Positions 22,540 to 34,400 of a stretch of 64,000 nt of DNA are shown in pieces. The DNA comes from Humulus lupulus (Eukaryota; Streptophyta; Magnoliopsida; Rosales; Cannabaceae). A program made the position numbers and the translations under genes. Location of the stretch: NCBI RefSeq assembly GCF_963169125.1, contig NC_084799.1:65952643-66016642 (forward strand), in the 5' to 3' direction. The number at the start of each line of letters is the position of its first letter. The first letter of the stretch is position 1. The notes beneath the pieces are model-generated. The model saw only the letters and a program-made list of their open reading frames with translations, was not told the origin of the DNA and did no database searches.

Positions 22540-23724
22540 CTAAGCTTCTGCTTGTGTCAATGCAAACACTCGAGCTAGGTCCGAGCTGTCCGCTTTTCTG
22601 GGTTCTTCTTTTCTTGCCTTAGGGCAATCCTTTCTAAGATGACCCACCGCTCCACATGAGAAGCAAGCTCTTGCCCTACACTCTCCCAGATGATTCCTCT
22701 TGCATCTAGGGTATTCAGGATAAGACTTCCAGGCATCATTACCACCTAGACGACTAATTGAAATACCACGGGGCCGCCTATCAGGACCTGGAATTGGGAA
22801 GGTGTAAGGAACCTTCCTTTTCTGATCACTGGGGCCTCCACCCTTACTTGAACCCACAAATGGAGGACCTATCCTCCTGAACCCCTTTATGGCTGCACTG
22901 TCTCACCAGATCTTGTTCTTTGCACTCTCAGCTATGAGTGCCTTCTCAACCACCTGTGCATAGGTAGTAACCCCAGCCACAGTGGTAATACGTACATCAC
23001 GGGCTAATCTGGGCTGTAGCCCCTGCAGAAATCTCTCTCTTCTGGTCTCATCAGTGGGCACCAGCTCCATGGAAATTTTTTCCAAACGATCAAATTTCAA
23101 GGCATACTCAGTGACTGACAAACCTCCCTGAAGTAGCCTAATGAATTCCTCAGCTTTTGCCGCCCTAATGGCATCATTGTAGTATTTCTCGTTGAACAGA
23201 GTTTGAAACTCTTCCCAACTCAGGGCATTAACATTTCTGGTATGGGTAATAACCTCCCACCAGATTTGGGCATCCTCCTGAAACATATAAGTGGCACAAG
23301 CCACCGTCTTGTTACCAGTCACCCTCATGAAATCTAGGATGGTGGTAATCATACTCATCCACTGCTCTGCCTTGGCAGGATCTGCACTGCCCTAAAAAAC
23401 TGGAGGTTGTTGCTTCCTGAACCTTTCATAAAGAGGCTCCCATTTATTTCCAACCTCGGGCAGCTGCCCAGCTACTGGCACCAACACAGGAGGTGTCTCT
23501 GGTACACTGGCCACTGCAGGTGCTTGTTGTTGTCTCAGGAGACGAAGCTCTTCTCCCTGTCTCAACACTGTAGCCTGCATATCGCTAATTATCTGTTGCC
23601 AGTTTACAAGAGTTGGATATGGAATCTGTCCTTGGTCATTTTCTTGACCCTGATTGTTATTATTCTGTCCTTGATCACTCTGTCCAGCTGACATATCTGT
23701 CTGCCCTAGATTCATTCTTATCAC
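22540..23724 (-). pseudogene. K1 gag with zinc knuckle
   Basis: The start at 23724 opens a Gln/Asn-rich N-terminus, then LRQGEELRLLRQQQ. After a TAG at a former CAG near 23394 the capsid-like part follows (22903-23358: DAQIWWEVITHTRNVNALSWEEF, SVTEYALKFDRLEKIS, ETRRERFLQGLQ). A TGA near 22900 separates the nucleocapsid part (22540-22857), which holds a CCHC knuckle, CFSCGAVGHLRKDC. Only two nonsense codons break an otherwise continuous gag of usual length for Tekay. Confidence 0.93.
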
Positions 23725-24144
23725 TGATACCTTGCTGAAACAATGATCATTACGCCTAGTCAGGTAGTAATAACTAAACCTCTTGCCACCTTACGGTCCA
23801 GGAACAAGCAAACAATTATCATATTCCACAGTCACATAATTATACAAGCAGATACATGATTATAACATTTAGCAGTTAGCATGTATCACATAATAGTTCA
23901 CAAACAACAATACTAATAAGTATGTTCCAGAAATTTCAGTACCATTTAGCACACGGTTGCTGAGAATATAATATTCAGGGCACAGGTTTAACATGGTGTC
24001 TCATGCATACAGGTAAAGCATATATACTATATTTAAGAAGTTATACATATAACTACATAAATAATTACCAAACCATGAGTCGAGCTTGACTTCAGTGATG
24101 TGTGTATATGACCAGCCAGTCTACAGGAACCCTAACCTTGGCAC
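23725..24144 (-). other. K1 5' leader
   Basis: Noncoding AT-rich leader between the primer site and the gag start; nothing further recognised. Confidence 0.6.
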
Positions 24145-24157
24145 GCTCTGATACCAA
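24145..24157 (-). other. Primer binding site of K1
   Basis: The minus strand reads TTGGTATCAGAGC three bases after the LTR end. This is the complement of the 3' end of plant initiator methionine tRNA and the usual Tekay primer site. Confidence 0.9.
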
Positions 24158-24159
24158 GT

Positions 24160-26472
24160 TGTAACACCCTGGTTACCCCTGAGCAATTACAGTGAACGAT
24201 GAACTGAAAATTTAACTCGCTACCCGAGTTCTTTGGTTAAAAAACGTGCTTCTAGGTGTTATTAACAGGCTAAGGTGGAAAACCAATCAAAAGGAAAGGA
24301 AATATTTCATTTAATACATAAAACTGTTCATGGGCCCATCAAAACATTTACAAGTTATTTACAACTCAAAATGGTCATTACTATTTAAATTTACAACCCA
24401 TCGACCTAAGCGGAAAAAATAGGGTAAACCCCCTAGTTCCTCTGAGAACTCCTTGGCCATGGTGGTCAAGCGGCCGCATATGTACACATCATCACCTAAG
24501 CTCTCCACTCAAGGTTGGGTGAGCTTTTCTTTCCCTTTACCTGCACCACATAGCACCCATGAGCCAAAGCCCAGCAAGAAAACACAATATAGTATGAATA
24601 TAATAGCAACAATGATCATAATCATCATTCAGGACTTTCAGTCCAAAACAGATGAGTGACAGTCACAAAAGTCACCAAGGTGGGTTCCGTTCCCTCTAGC
24701 CATGTGACGATAGGGTCACAGGGGCTTTACAAATAAGTGATCCTTTCACTAGATTAAACAGGATAGGTGCTTGATGACTAGTCACCAACATAACCTACCT
24801 CTTGACCATAGAGTCACAACCATGGGATTCTGCTCCCTAGCCATGTGACAAGCAGTCACCTAGGCCTTAGGCCCTGGCTCTGAGTAACTAGTCTTAGACT
24901 AGTCAAGCGCTTATAATTTTCATTGACCTTAGGTTCAGTCCAGCATTAATGCTTTAGATTCATTCAACGCTGATATCGATTAGATCTAATATTATTCGGC
25001 CCTGCGTTCAGGACGCTTATGTCGTTTCTGACTCACAGGTCATAATATGCGACCAGTGTCGTCCCTGACTAATCAGTTCCATACACAAGTAAGCAAGCTC
25101 TGCTAAGCATTTAATATGCAATCAATGTCCATATTTATCAACCAACATGCCTCAACAACAATCATGCATGTCACATATGGGGTGCATTTTTCTTACCTCT
25201 GATTCGAGCGAGAATGAATAAAAGAACGACCCTTGAGAACGATATGACTTTTATTCCTTTAGCGATCACCTAGTCATAACCAAATATGGGACACCATCAA
25301 TAAAATGAATAACAAGGGTTCCCAAACCAAGATCTAGCCTCTGGGACATCAATCCCCACTAATCAGGGTAGTAGGAACAATCCTGAGGCCTAAAACCAAG
25401 TTCTCGAGGTCAAAACACTCAAACGGGCTCAAAACTACCCAAGAGTCGCGGCCCTAGCACCTTGAGCCGCGGCCCCTAGCCACACCAAGAGCAAGGGTCA
25501 CAGCGCCCCATACTCAGGGTCGCGGCGCCCAGCAATGCCAAAACCTCCCCAGCTTCTTCTTCGAGCTTGGGCCGCGGCACCCAAGAACAGGGCCGCGACC
25601 CCCCACCCAGAACCAACGAAGAACTCGATCTTCTTCATCCCAAACCCTCCAACAACATACCTAAACACTTCCAAATCCAAAAATCAAATTTCCCAAACTT
25701 CCCAATGATCCAAAACCATCAAATCCCGAGGCTCAAACGAACCAAAAACTCAACGATTCACAAAATCCAATTCGAAGCTTAGAAACTCTAAAATTCTCCT
25801 TTGATTGGGTTGTTTCTCGCCAAATTCTTCTGTCAAGAAGCTTCTAATCTTTCCTAGGATCACTATGCCTCGATCCTCGCTTGATTCCGACTCCTAGAAC
25901 TCAAGATTTCTTTGAAATTTCCTTGAACAGTAAAAGAAACTAACGGGAAGAGAGAAAGTGTTTTTTCTAACGTACGGTTCTATCTGACAAGCTACTTCAA
26001 GCTTAAGTAACCTCAAATAAAACCTAGTGCTCGGGGTCCCAAAAACACCCCCGGGGACATTATAGTCAAAACTCCCAGAATTTCCTCCTGATCTCAATAA
26101 CTCCCAATTTATCATCAAATAAAAATTCTCATTACTCAATATCCCAATAAAAAAACCCTGTTATGACAAAACCGCTAATTTACAATATAAGACCGTCTCA
26201 TGCCGAATAGCTTGAATATATCTCCATAATAATGGGATCTCATCCATAACTCACATTATGCACCAAAATACACAAATATGCCCTCAACGGGCCAAATTAC
26301 CAAAACACCCTAATAATCGAATGTGGACCCACATGCATGCATATAACATCATATTATAATATAATTCACATAGACATGCACATAATCATTTAATGGCATA
26401 ATTAAACAGTTATGGCCCTCCCGGCCTACTAATCCAGCCATTAAACCGCGTTAGGGATTTCAGGGCATTACA
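24160..26472 (-). repeat. 5' LTR of K1 (right copy)
   Basis: Plus-strand ends TGTAACACCCTGG and GGGCATTACA. It matches the left LTR along its whole length, but its CG-rich cluster at 25446-25607 has extra units (gtcgcggcgccc, gccgcggcaccc, gccgcgacccc) compared with 16868-16985, so the LTRs differ by an insertion or deletion in the motif array. Frames such as 25567-25782 and 25894-26139 are fortuitous. Confidence 0.93.
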
Positions 26473-26952
26473 AAAATCTCAATGCTACGTTCCACCATAT
26501 TAGAGAAATATAGTCTTCATACACCTTTGGAAAGTTGCTGGAGCATTGCATAGACCAAAAGGCATATGACGGAATGCAAATGTACCATATGGACAAGTGA
26601 AAGTCATTTTCTCTTGATCCTCAGGAGCAATGGCTATTTGATGGTACCCTGAATAGCCATCCAGAAAATAATAATATTTGTGTCCAGCCAACCTATCCAA
26701 CATCTGATCAATGAAAGGCAGCAGGAAGTGATATTTTCTAGTTCCTTTGTTCAATTTACGATAGTCAATACAAATCCTCCAACCAGTTATTGTACGCGTT
26801 GAGATAAGCTCATTAATGTCATTCTTTACCACTGTAATGCATCCTTTCTTAGGAACTACCTGAACTGGACTTACCCAACTGCTATCTGAAATGGGATAGA
26901 TCACCCCAGCATCTAACCACTTCAAGATTTCCTTTCTGACTACCTCTTTCAT
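26473..26952 (-). pseudogene. A1 reverse transcriptase N-terminal half
   Basis: The frame 26500-26952 begins KEVVRKEILKWLDAGVIYPI and contains WVSPVQVVPKKGG-like, WRICIDYRKLN, LPFIDQMLDRLAGH, YYYFLDGYSGYHQI and GTFAFRHMPFGLCNAPATFQRCM, the fingers and palm of an Athila RT with the first catalytic Asp (FLDGYSG). A one-base deletion near 26505 shifts the last codons. The domain stops at 26473, where K1 and its target duplication begin; the catalytic FMDD box is on the far side at 15570. Confidence 0.93.
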
Positions 26953-28130
26953 TGTTGGATTCAGACAACACTATGCTTCAATGGAGGGCTTACTGTCATC
27001 TTCCATCAAGATCTTGTGCATAACTGTTGATGGACTTATACCTTGAATATCTGTCAGCATCCATCCAATTGCCAACTTATGGGTTCTCAATACCCTTAAC
27101 AGTTTTTCCATCTCCTCAGTAGAAATAGAAGAAGACACAATGACTGGTAAAGTCGCTTTCTCACCCAAAAAAAGCATATTGAAGATGTGCTGGCAATGAT
27201 TTCAATTCCAACTCTGGAGGTTTCTCAACTGATGGTAATGGTCTTTCAAGTCCCTGGCCCAATTCTTCATATTTTCGATTATAAATTGGCCCTTTAGAAT
27301 TCATCCACTATACACACCCTTGGACCTCTCTGTCTATCTCAACATCTACATCATCTGTCGTCAAACTTAATAGAAGGGAATCCTCTGTAATGTTAATCGC
27401 TGCCACTGCTTTCTCTACCATGTCAACTCTAAAAACCTGTCATTTACATTGGCAAAATTTAAAGCTTTAAACACGTTAAATACCATTTCTTCACCCCTAA
27501 ACTCAGAGCTTCAGTTCACCTTTCTGAACATCAATCAGAGCTTTCCCAGTAGCTAAAAATGGCCTTCCCATAATGATTGGGACATTTTCATCTTCCTCCA
27601 TATCTAAGACGATGAAATCTGCCGGACAAATGAATTTGTCCACTTTAACAAGAACATCCTCTATGATACCTCTGGGATGTTTAACTAAGTGATTTGCTAG
27701 ATGAAATGCGACTGTAGTAGGACTAGCCTCCCCCAAACCAAGTCTGTGAAATACAGACAATGACATCAAATTAATTCTTGCCCCCAAATCATATAGGACA
27801 TGCTTGCACTCAAAATTTCCAATAGTGCAAGGAATAGTAAAATTGCCAAGATCTCTCAATTTCGGGGGAAGCTTATTCTGTAAAATAGTGCTACACTCTT
27901 TAGTAATTGCTACACTCTCATACTCTACCCTTCTTCTTTTCTTTGATAGAGTCTCCTTCATAAATTTGACATAAGAGGGCATCTTCTCTAATGCCTCAGC
28001 AAATGGAATATTAATATGCAGCTTCTTAAATACCTCAAGAAACTTTAAGAACTGCTTGTCCAAGTTAGACTTTCTCAACCTCTGTGGATATGGAATCTTG
28101 AAGTACGGGTCTCTGTTGATGTTTATGTTG
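26953..28130 (-). pseudogene. A1 aspartic protease and linker to RT
   Basis: The main frame (27503-28078) has the gag-protease junction typical of Athila (FLEVFKKLHINIPFAEAL, MPSYVKFMKE) and the protease core: FECKHVLYDLGARINLMS, where DLGA replaces the usual DLGAS core with Ser changed to Arg. It goes on with KVDKFICPADFIVLDMEED and IIMGRPFLATGKALIDV. The linker (26971-27500) is frameshifted (PVIVSSSISTEEMEKLLRVL, WMLTDIQGISPS). The left side runs into RT and the right side is cut at 28131 by T2. Confidence 0.9.
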
Positions 28131-28135
28131 GGAAT

Positions 28136-29347
28136 TGTGCCCTGAAAGCATATGTAGTAGACATTGTTTTAAGAAATAAATAAATAAATTGAATTTGTTT
28201 TGTATATATTTTATGGACTATATTATTCTGTGATGGTATTAAGTAAATATAAAAAAAAAATTCCTAAGTTCGTATATGTGATCTCAACCACGTATTGGTA
28301 CGGGAGGATTGTGTTTGAGATAAATGAACTTGAATAGTTCGCAGTAAATAAAGTTATGGAATCTTTAGATTAATTACTACAAGTACGGTCCACTAGTATT
28401 ATGAATACATGTGATCTAGATCTGGATTACTAGTGTAGTAGGACACTTTAGTGGAGGTACTTTATATATTAGAGAATATATAGAACTGGACCAGATACGT
28501 TTATTAATACTTAGTTAAATACAGTTTCGAAGTATTAATTAAATATATCAACTGATGATCATATACAAATAGATCTTAATCCTGAAGTTACTATGAACTC
28601 TTGTTTATGTTATATGAGTTTGTTGTACCCTAATCTTAGCACGAGTTCATTCACTCAGCTTGGGTACAACTGGTAGATAAATACGTGGAAAAGTAATCAA
28701 GTAGAATATCTTATTATTATCTATACGGACAGCTCGAGGTTCGTAATGGTCAGACCTGGTGTTAGGCGTCCTGACTTTACCACGAACTACGAATAAGATA
28801 AGTCATCAAAGCACTAGCTCGGGGTCGAATAGCTGTCAGAATACAAGCCCATGGAAGATACGCAGCTCGGGTGATTTAGATATAACACATACTGCATACT
28901 AAAGGATTCCCAAAGATTCGGGATTTGCTTATACGCTTATTCATGACCAGGCTGTCATATTTATTATCCAAGATAGCAAGATATATTTCCTTTGTAATCA
29001 AATCATATCCCAATATAAATGGGAATTATTTGTATTGAATGTAGACATTATGTAAATGTGCGATTGACTCACGCGGTTACCCAAACCTGTCCATGGAATT
29101 CCCCTATAAATACTAGGGATATTGGACAGGAAAGAGGGGATTATTCTGTAATACCGAAACTCTGCCAAAATAGAGGGAGAAACAGCAATAATATTGACTC
29201 GTGGACTAGGTGGATTTTAACCACTGAACCATGTAAAATTTATGTGTTCTTGAGTGAATTCAGGTTATTTTCCATTACAGTATACTTTAAAGCACTAATG
29301 TACCTTATTATTTCTTAATACACTGTTGGCGAAAAACTGCGTCAACA
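28136..29347 (+). repeat. 5' LTR of T2
   Basis: Starts TGTGCCCTGAAAGC and ends CTGCGTCAACA before the primer site. TATA box CCCTATAAATAC at 29103-29114. The same first 240 bases recur at 39094. Confidence 0.9.
29103..29114 (+). promoter_or_regulatory. TATA box of the T2 5' LTR
   Basis: ccctataaatac lies about 245 bases before the LTR end, a usual place for the U3/R boundary. Confidence 0.6.
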
Positions 29348-29348
29348 G

Positions 29349-29368
29349 TTTGGTGCTTTCATTGAGAG
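29349..29368 (+). other. Primer binding site of T2
   Basis: tttggtgctttcattgagag starts one base after the LTR CA. The identical site follows the T3 LTR at 55132. T1 uses a different one (tttggcaccgtctgtggga), so T2 and T3 belong to a different Tat branch from T1. The tRNA is not assigned. Confidence 0.75.
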
Positions 29369-29399
29369 TAAATTAGTGCTTCATCAAAATCCCAGTCAA

Positions 29400-31600
29400 T
29401 TCTCATCATGGTGCTCACTCGCTCAATGCACGATAATGAGATAGAACAGCCCGGTGGGTAGGAGGTCCATCGTACCGCTGTTTCGAATGAACATGGCCTT
29501 GAGATTCAGCAATGTCCGGGAAAATAACTGGCGGGACAAGGTGACACTGGGAGTTCGGCATCATTGCCGCCGAATCCAAATCCAGACTACCTACTTTCGT
29601 CGAGTTGGAAAACATGCAATTGAGGAGCCATCTCGCTAAGGAAAACAGGCAGATTGAGGAGGTTTTGGCTCGGTTACCCCCTTTGGCAACCGACGTTAAT
29701 GTCGAAAAGAGGCAGAATGGGTCTCATAAGTCCCACAGGAATAATCGATCTAAACTGAGTCAATCAATCAGAACCACCACTCCAATTTCTGTACCTACGG
29801 GGCAAGATCGCCAGAATGCTCAACCCAGTAATCATCATAGAGGTCGTCAGCATGTCAGTCGGTCGGTTAGGACTGCAACCCCAAGTTCGTTGCCTTCTTC
29901 ACCGGCCCCTGGGAATGCCCATGAAAATCCATGAGGGGTGGTTGGGATAGGCTCACGAAGACAAAATGCTCAAACAAACCCTCCTATGCCGCAATCGAAT
30001 CAACAGGCACAGAGAACTTGAGACATTGGAGTAGAACATAGGCGGGCTCATTTAGTCCCCCTAATGGAACGAGGATAGCCTCACAAATAAGGCATCCCCC
30101 GTCACCTATAATACATCCGACACCACCTCATCCAGATTTTAACCATTGAAATCCTCCCCCATCTGCCAATACTTTTGTCCCACGAACAAGTGTCAAAAAT
30201 CCAGATCCTCGGCCCCAACCGTGAGCTGTAAGCTTCACAAATGGGAGTTATTGGACCAAAAGTCGTCGTAGCAGTAGGTCCGAGGGCGACCTAAGAAATT
30301 AGTTAACTTCAGCACAGAGCCCTCGGCACGATCCGTAACTCGATTTGCGCGATCGTTTGAATTTGTAGAGAAGGAATCCAGCTTGAATGAAGATATTAGC
30401 TATACTCGACAAGAAGGAAGTCCATCCATAGTACGCGATAATAGGAATGCCCACAAAACAAAGCTCGAGCTTGGGGGGGACAATACCCCATCAAATGCAT
30501 ACGATAGGATGGGAGCTATTGAATAGCCCCCAGGTAACCTAGGGACTAAGGACCAAACCCTCGAAAGACTAGCCCTAATGGAAGAGCAAATGAAGAGGCT
30601 TTTATTTAGAAAAGAAAAATACGATTGTGACTCAGATGAGGAGCTTAAGCCTTTTGCTCCAAATATTGCGGCGGCCACATATCCGGTAGGCTTTAGAATG
30701 CCACACCTGTCAAAATTTGATGGAGATGGAGATCTGTCAGATCACCTCGAAATGTTTAACACCATGATGATGGCTCACAATGTCGGGCTCGATCTAAGGT
30801 GTATTTTATTCCCTGCAACTCTAGTCAGGCCAGCCAGGCAATGGTTTAAGCAATACAAGGGGCATTCCATAATCTCGTGGAAGAAGTTTTATTCTGATTT
30901 CAAAAAAGCATTCCGAGCTTCACAGGCAGCTCGGGTTGATACTGATTCATTGGCCAACGTAAAGCAACAACCTGGCGAGACGTTGAATGCATATCTAAGT
31001 AGATGACGTTGCACGAGCTAGGGATGTTGATGACAGTTCTAAGATAATGGCAATGAGGACAGGAATCCTCGTTGGGGGTGACCTGTGGCAGGAATTCCAA
31101 AGAAAAGGAGTTAAGAGTGTGGATGAATTCTTGGCCCGAGCTCAAGAATGGATTAACCTAAAGGAGGAGCGAGCTTTTATTGTGGGAACCAGCCAGACCC
31201 CTGTTCAGCCTGTTGGAGCGGTAACAGACATTGCAGCTACGGCTTAAACCGTTACCCAGAATAACCAAGGGGGAATAACAAAAGGAAGGGAAATGGCGAG
31301 GGCGGCCAGAGTGGGAAGAAGAAAAATAAGTCTATGGAGAAGTTCAAACCTGTTTACGCTACTTATACCCACCTAACGGACACTAGGGAGCACATCTTCC
31401 TAGCAAATTCTAATCGCCTTCCATGGAAGAAGTCAAAATCGTTAAAAAACCAGAGGGCGAAGAGAGATTCTTCAAAGTTCTGCTGATTACATAATGGCAT
31501 CGGTCATAACATTGATGATTGTTGGCAGCTAAAGGATGAGATTGAAACCCTCATTAGAGCGGGACCTTTGGCCTAGTATGCATGAAATCGGGTGAATCCG
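29400..31600 (+). pseudogene. T2 gag
   Basis: The N-terminal part at 29605-29934 is basic and Ser/Asn-rich (RQIEEVLARLPPL at its start). The capsid-like part is at 30578-31006 (PHLSKFDGDGDLSDHLEMFN, RQWFKQYKGHSIISWKKFYSDFKKAF, LANVKQQPGETLNAYL) and continues at 31047-31247 (a VDEFLARAQEWINLKEE-like end). A zinc-finger-like part follows at about 31475-31560 (CxLHNGIGHNIDDC, IETLIRAG) with several stops. Multiple frameshifts and stops lie at about 29936-30570, 31006 and 31250. The layout is the same as in T1 and T3. Confidence 0.88.
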
Positions 31601-31839
31601 AGTCAGCCCATTGGTCAGACCCTGCTGCCTGTTCAAGAAGCTCCTACTAACCAACCTAGAGCTCAAGCAAATCAGGTAGACCCTCCCCAGATAGTAGGAG
31701 GAGATATAACCACCATTTTGGGAGGACCTCATTTGGCAGGCACGAGCAGCGGGGCCCAGAAGAGGTACATTAATGAACTGAAGTCCCATAACGGGGTGGA
31801 GTTCGTCCCATAACAATGGTTATCAAAACAACATTGATT

Positions 31840-32749
31840 GGAAAAGCAACCAATCATTTTCACATAAGAGGATGCTAGCCACGTTCAATTCCCACATAAT
31901 GATCCGTTGGTCATAACCGTTCAACTCGCCAACCGGAGGGCCCGAAGAACACTAGTGGATAACGGAAGTTCTGTGAATCTACTTTTTAGGTCCGCCCTGG
32001 GAAAAATGGGGTTATCTGTAACTGATTTAAAGGCGACCTCAATGACTCTATATGGGTTTTCTGGTGAAGGGTCGGCAGCCATCGGGGCGATCGGATTGGT
32101 GGTGACATTGGGAGAAGACTCGTAAATTGTTTCCAAGTTACTTGAGTTCATGGTAATCGATTGTCCGGCTGCATACAATGTGATTTTGGGGCGACCTGCG
32201 CTGATGGCGTTTGAAGCCATAACCTCTATCCGCCACCTGGCAATGAAATTCCCCTCAGCCACGGGAATATGCACCATTAGAGGTGATCAACTCGCTGCCA
32301 GGGAATGCTATAGCATTTCTATGAAGGGAAAATCACAACCCAGGCAGCAGGCGATGGTCATAAATGACAGAGGTGAGGAGTTCCAGGAAGTAGAAGTTAC
32401 TAGCGGGACGGAACAACCTCAGCAAAAAAAAGATAGTGACGTCGCCCAACGCGATGACATTGACCCATGGGTAGGCGAAGACAGATCAGAACTCCAAGCC
32501 ATAGAAGAGCTCGAGGAAGTAAACATCGACCCCAAAGATGCTTTAAGAGTCGTAAAGATTGGGAAGAATCTTGACAATAAAAGGAAGAAGGAGCTGGTTT
32601 ATTTCTTACAGGAAAACCTAGACGTTTTCGCTTGGTCACATGAAGATATGGTGGGAATAAGTCCGAATTTTGACAGAATGTGCCTGCAAAATCTAAAAAA
32701 CAGAGACGTTTGGGAACGATCCGAGATAAAGCCCTTGAGGAAGAAGTAG
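31840..32749 (+). pseudogene. T2 aspartic protease and linker
   Basis: The frame at 31907-32125 has VITVQLANRRARRTLVDNGSSVNLLF, with the catalytic Asp-Asn-Gly-Ser kept, then LYGFSGEGSAAIGAIG. After a stop at 32124 it goes on with FMVIDCPAAYNVILGRPALM and ATGICTIRGDQLAARECY, then an acidic linker (RSELQAIEELEEVNIDPKD) and the start of the RT region (ENLDVFAWSHEDMVGIS). It lies between gag and RT in the usual order. Confidence 0.9.
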
Positions 32750-32757
32750 CTTGATTA

Positions 32758-33950
32758 TTGAAATGCGAGTTTATTCAAGAGGCAAAATACCCGATCTGGG
32801 TCTCCAATCCCATGCTGGTCTCGAAACCAAACGGGAAGTGGAGGACCTGTATCGACTTCTTTGATCTAAATAAAGCTTGTCCCAAGGATTGTTTCCCACT
32901 GCCAAGGATTGATCAGTCGGTAGATGCCACGGTAAGTCACGAGCTTATTTCCTTCATGGACGTGTATTCTGGATATAACCAGATCACGATGAATCCTACG
33001 GACCAGGAACATACTAGCTTCATGACAGAACATAACGTATACTGATATAAAGTTATGCCCTTCGAGCTGAAGAATGTCGGGGCTACGTATCAATGCTTGG
33101 TCAACAAGATGTTTGCTAGTTAGATCAGGAGAAGTATGGAAGTATATGTCGATGACATGCTTGCCAAATAAAAAACTTCCAACAACCATGTGTCTGATCT
33201 AGATGAGTGTTTTGGAATATTAAGGAGGTATGACATGAAGCTGAATCCCCAGAATTGCACTTTTGGAGTGGCATCTGGAAAATTCCTGGGGTTCATAGTC
33301 AACACAAGGGGGATCAAGGCGAATTCTGAGAAAGCCAGATCGTTGTTAGAAATGCCCTCGCCCAGGTCACGTAAAGAATTTCAAAGTCTAACTAGAAGGG
33401 TGGCGGCTTTGAATCGTTTCATTTCAAAATCCACTAACAAGTGTCTGCCATTCTACAACTTGCTCAGAGGAAACAAAAAATGTGAGTGGACCGAGGAGTG
33501 CGAATAGGCATTCCACGACCTAAAAACGCATCTGGCCGAGCCCCTTGTATTATCTAAACCTATGTCTGGAGAATCTCTGTTCCTTTATTTGGTCATGACA
33601 GATAATGCAGTCAGCGCCATGTTAGTTTGAGAAGAAGACCGTGCTCAGAAACCAGTTTATTATGTAAGCAAGAGACTTCTCGGAGCCAAGTCACCATATC
33701 CACTGATAGAGAAGCTGGCATTCTGTCTAATATTGGCTTCCAGAAAGCTCCGACCATATTTCCAGTCCCATTCAATCAACGTCTTGACCGACCAACCTTT
33801 AAGGCAGGCTTTGCAAAAACTTGAAACGCCGGGATGTCTTTTAAAATGGGCCATTAAACTTAGTCAGTTCGAGATATTGTATATGCCACAAACCTCAATT
33901 AAAATTCAGGCCCTTGCTGATTTTATGGCTGAATGCACCGGTTTTCAAGA
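32758..33950 (+). pseudogene. T2 reverse transcriptase and first RNase H
   Basis: RT motifs in order are SKPNGKWRTCIDFFDLNKACPKD, FMDVYSGYNQI, a VMPFELKNVGATYQ-like segment and VYVDDMLAK (catalytic YVDD near 33150), then LNPQNCTFGVASGKFLGF. The connection and first RNase H follow (LFLYLVMTDNAVSAMLV, KPVYYVSKRLLGA, RPYFQSHSINVLTDQPLRQAL). Stops occur at 33043, 33122, 33170, 33505 (TAG) and 33630. The stop at 33505-33507 is at the same codon as one in T3 (61483-61485). Confidence 0.92.
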
Positions 33951-34400
33951 AGAGCTCTTGAGGGAGCCGGTGCACGAATTATGGAAAATCTACATTGACG
34001 GATCGTCAAACAAGAACGGATCAAGAGCTGGGATCATCTTAATCTCACGAGAAGGGCATCGATTTCATACAGCTATGAGGTTTAAATTTCAGGCATCCAA
34101 CAACGAAGCCGAATATGAGGCCTTACTAGCAGGACTGGGGGTAGCAAAAGAACTCAAGGCAAAAGCCATCCAATGCTATATCGATTCCAACCTCGTGGTC
34201 AATCAAAAATTAGGAGAGTGTTAAGCCCGAGGTACCAAGATGGCAGCCTACCTCACTAAGGTAAAGGGAGAACTGTCTAATTTGAGTACAACTCCGTTGA
34301 ACAGATACCCCGCGAGCAGAATTCTAATGCTGATGCTTTGGCAAGGCTTGCTACCACAAAAGAGGTTGAGACATTGAATGTGGTGCCAGTGTAGTTCTTG
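33951..34400 (+). pseudogene. T2 second, archaeal-type RNase H
   Basis: After the first RNase H the frame continues with IYIDGSSNKNGSRAGIIL, ASNNEAEYEALLAGL and a CYIDSNLVVNQ segment. The Asp-Gly-Ser, Asn-Asn-Glu-Ala-Glu and Asp-Ser residues are those of the additional RNase H carried by Tat-lineage elements. A TAA at 34222-34224 and a frameshift near 34290 end it. This second domain separates Tat from Athila and Tekay. Confidence 0.9.

Larger units (their letters stand above)
15582..26472 (-). mobile_element. K1: nearly complete Tekay/Del chromovirus inserted in A1
   Basis: LTRs at 15582-17853 and 24160-26472 (about 2.3 kb each, TG...CA) are flanked by the 5-bp duplication aaaat (15577-15581 and 26473-26477). 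The internal region has an initiator-Met-type primer site, gag with a zinc knuckle, protease, RT, RNase H, integrase and a chromodomain end, all on the minus strand and mostly in one frame with a few stops. The long LTRs, that primer site and the chromodomain place it in the Tekay lineage. A stretch of ~265 aligned LTR bases shows about 11 differences by eye. A solo Tat LTR (19408-20671) interrupts it between RNase H and integrase. Confidence 0.95.

Noticed and set aside
25567..26139. ORFs repeated at 16969-17521 and 25567-26139, suggesting a conserved small gene
   Set aside because: They are the same positions of the two K1 LTRs; conservation reflects LTR identity, not selection.
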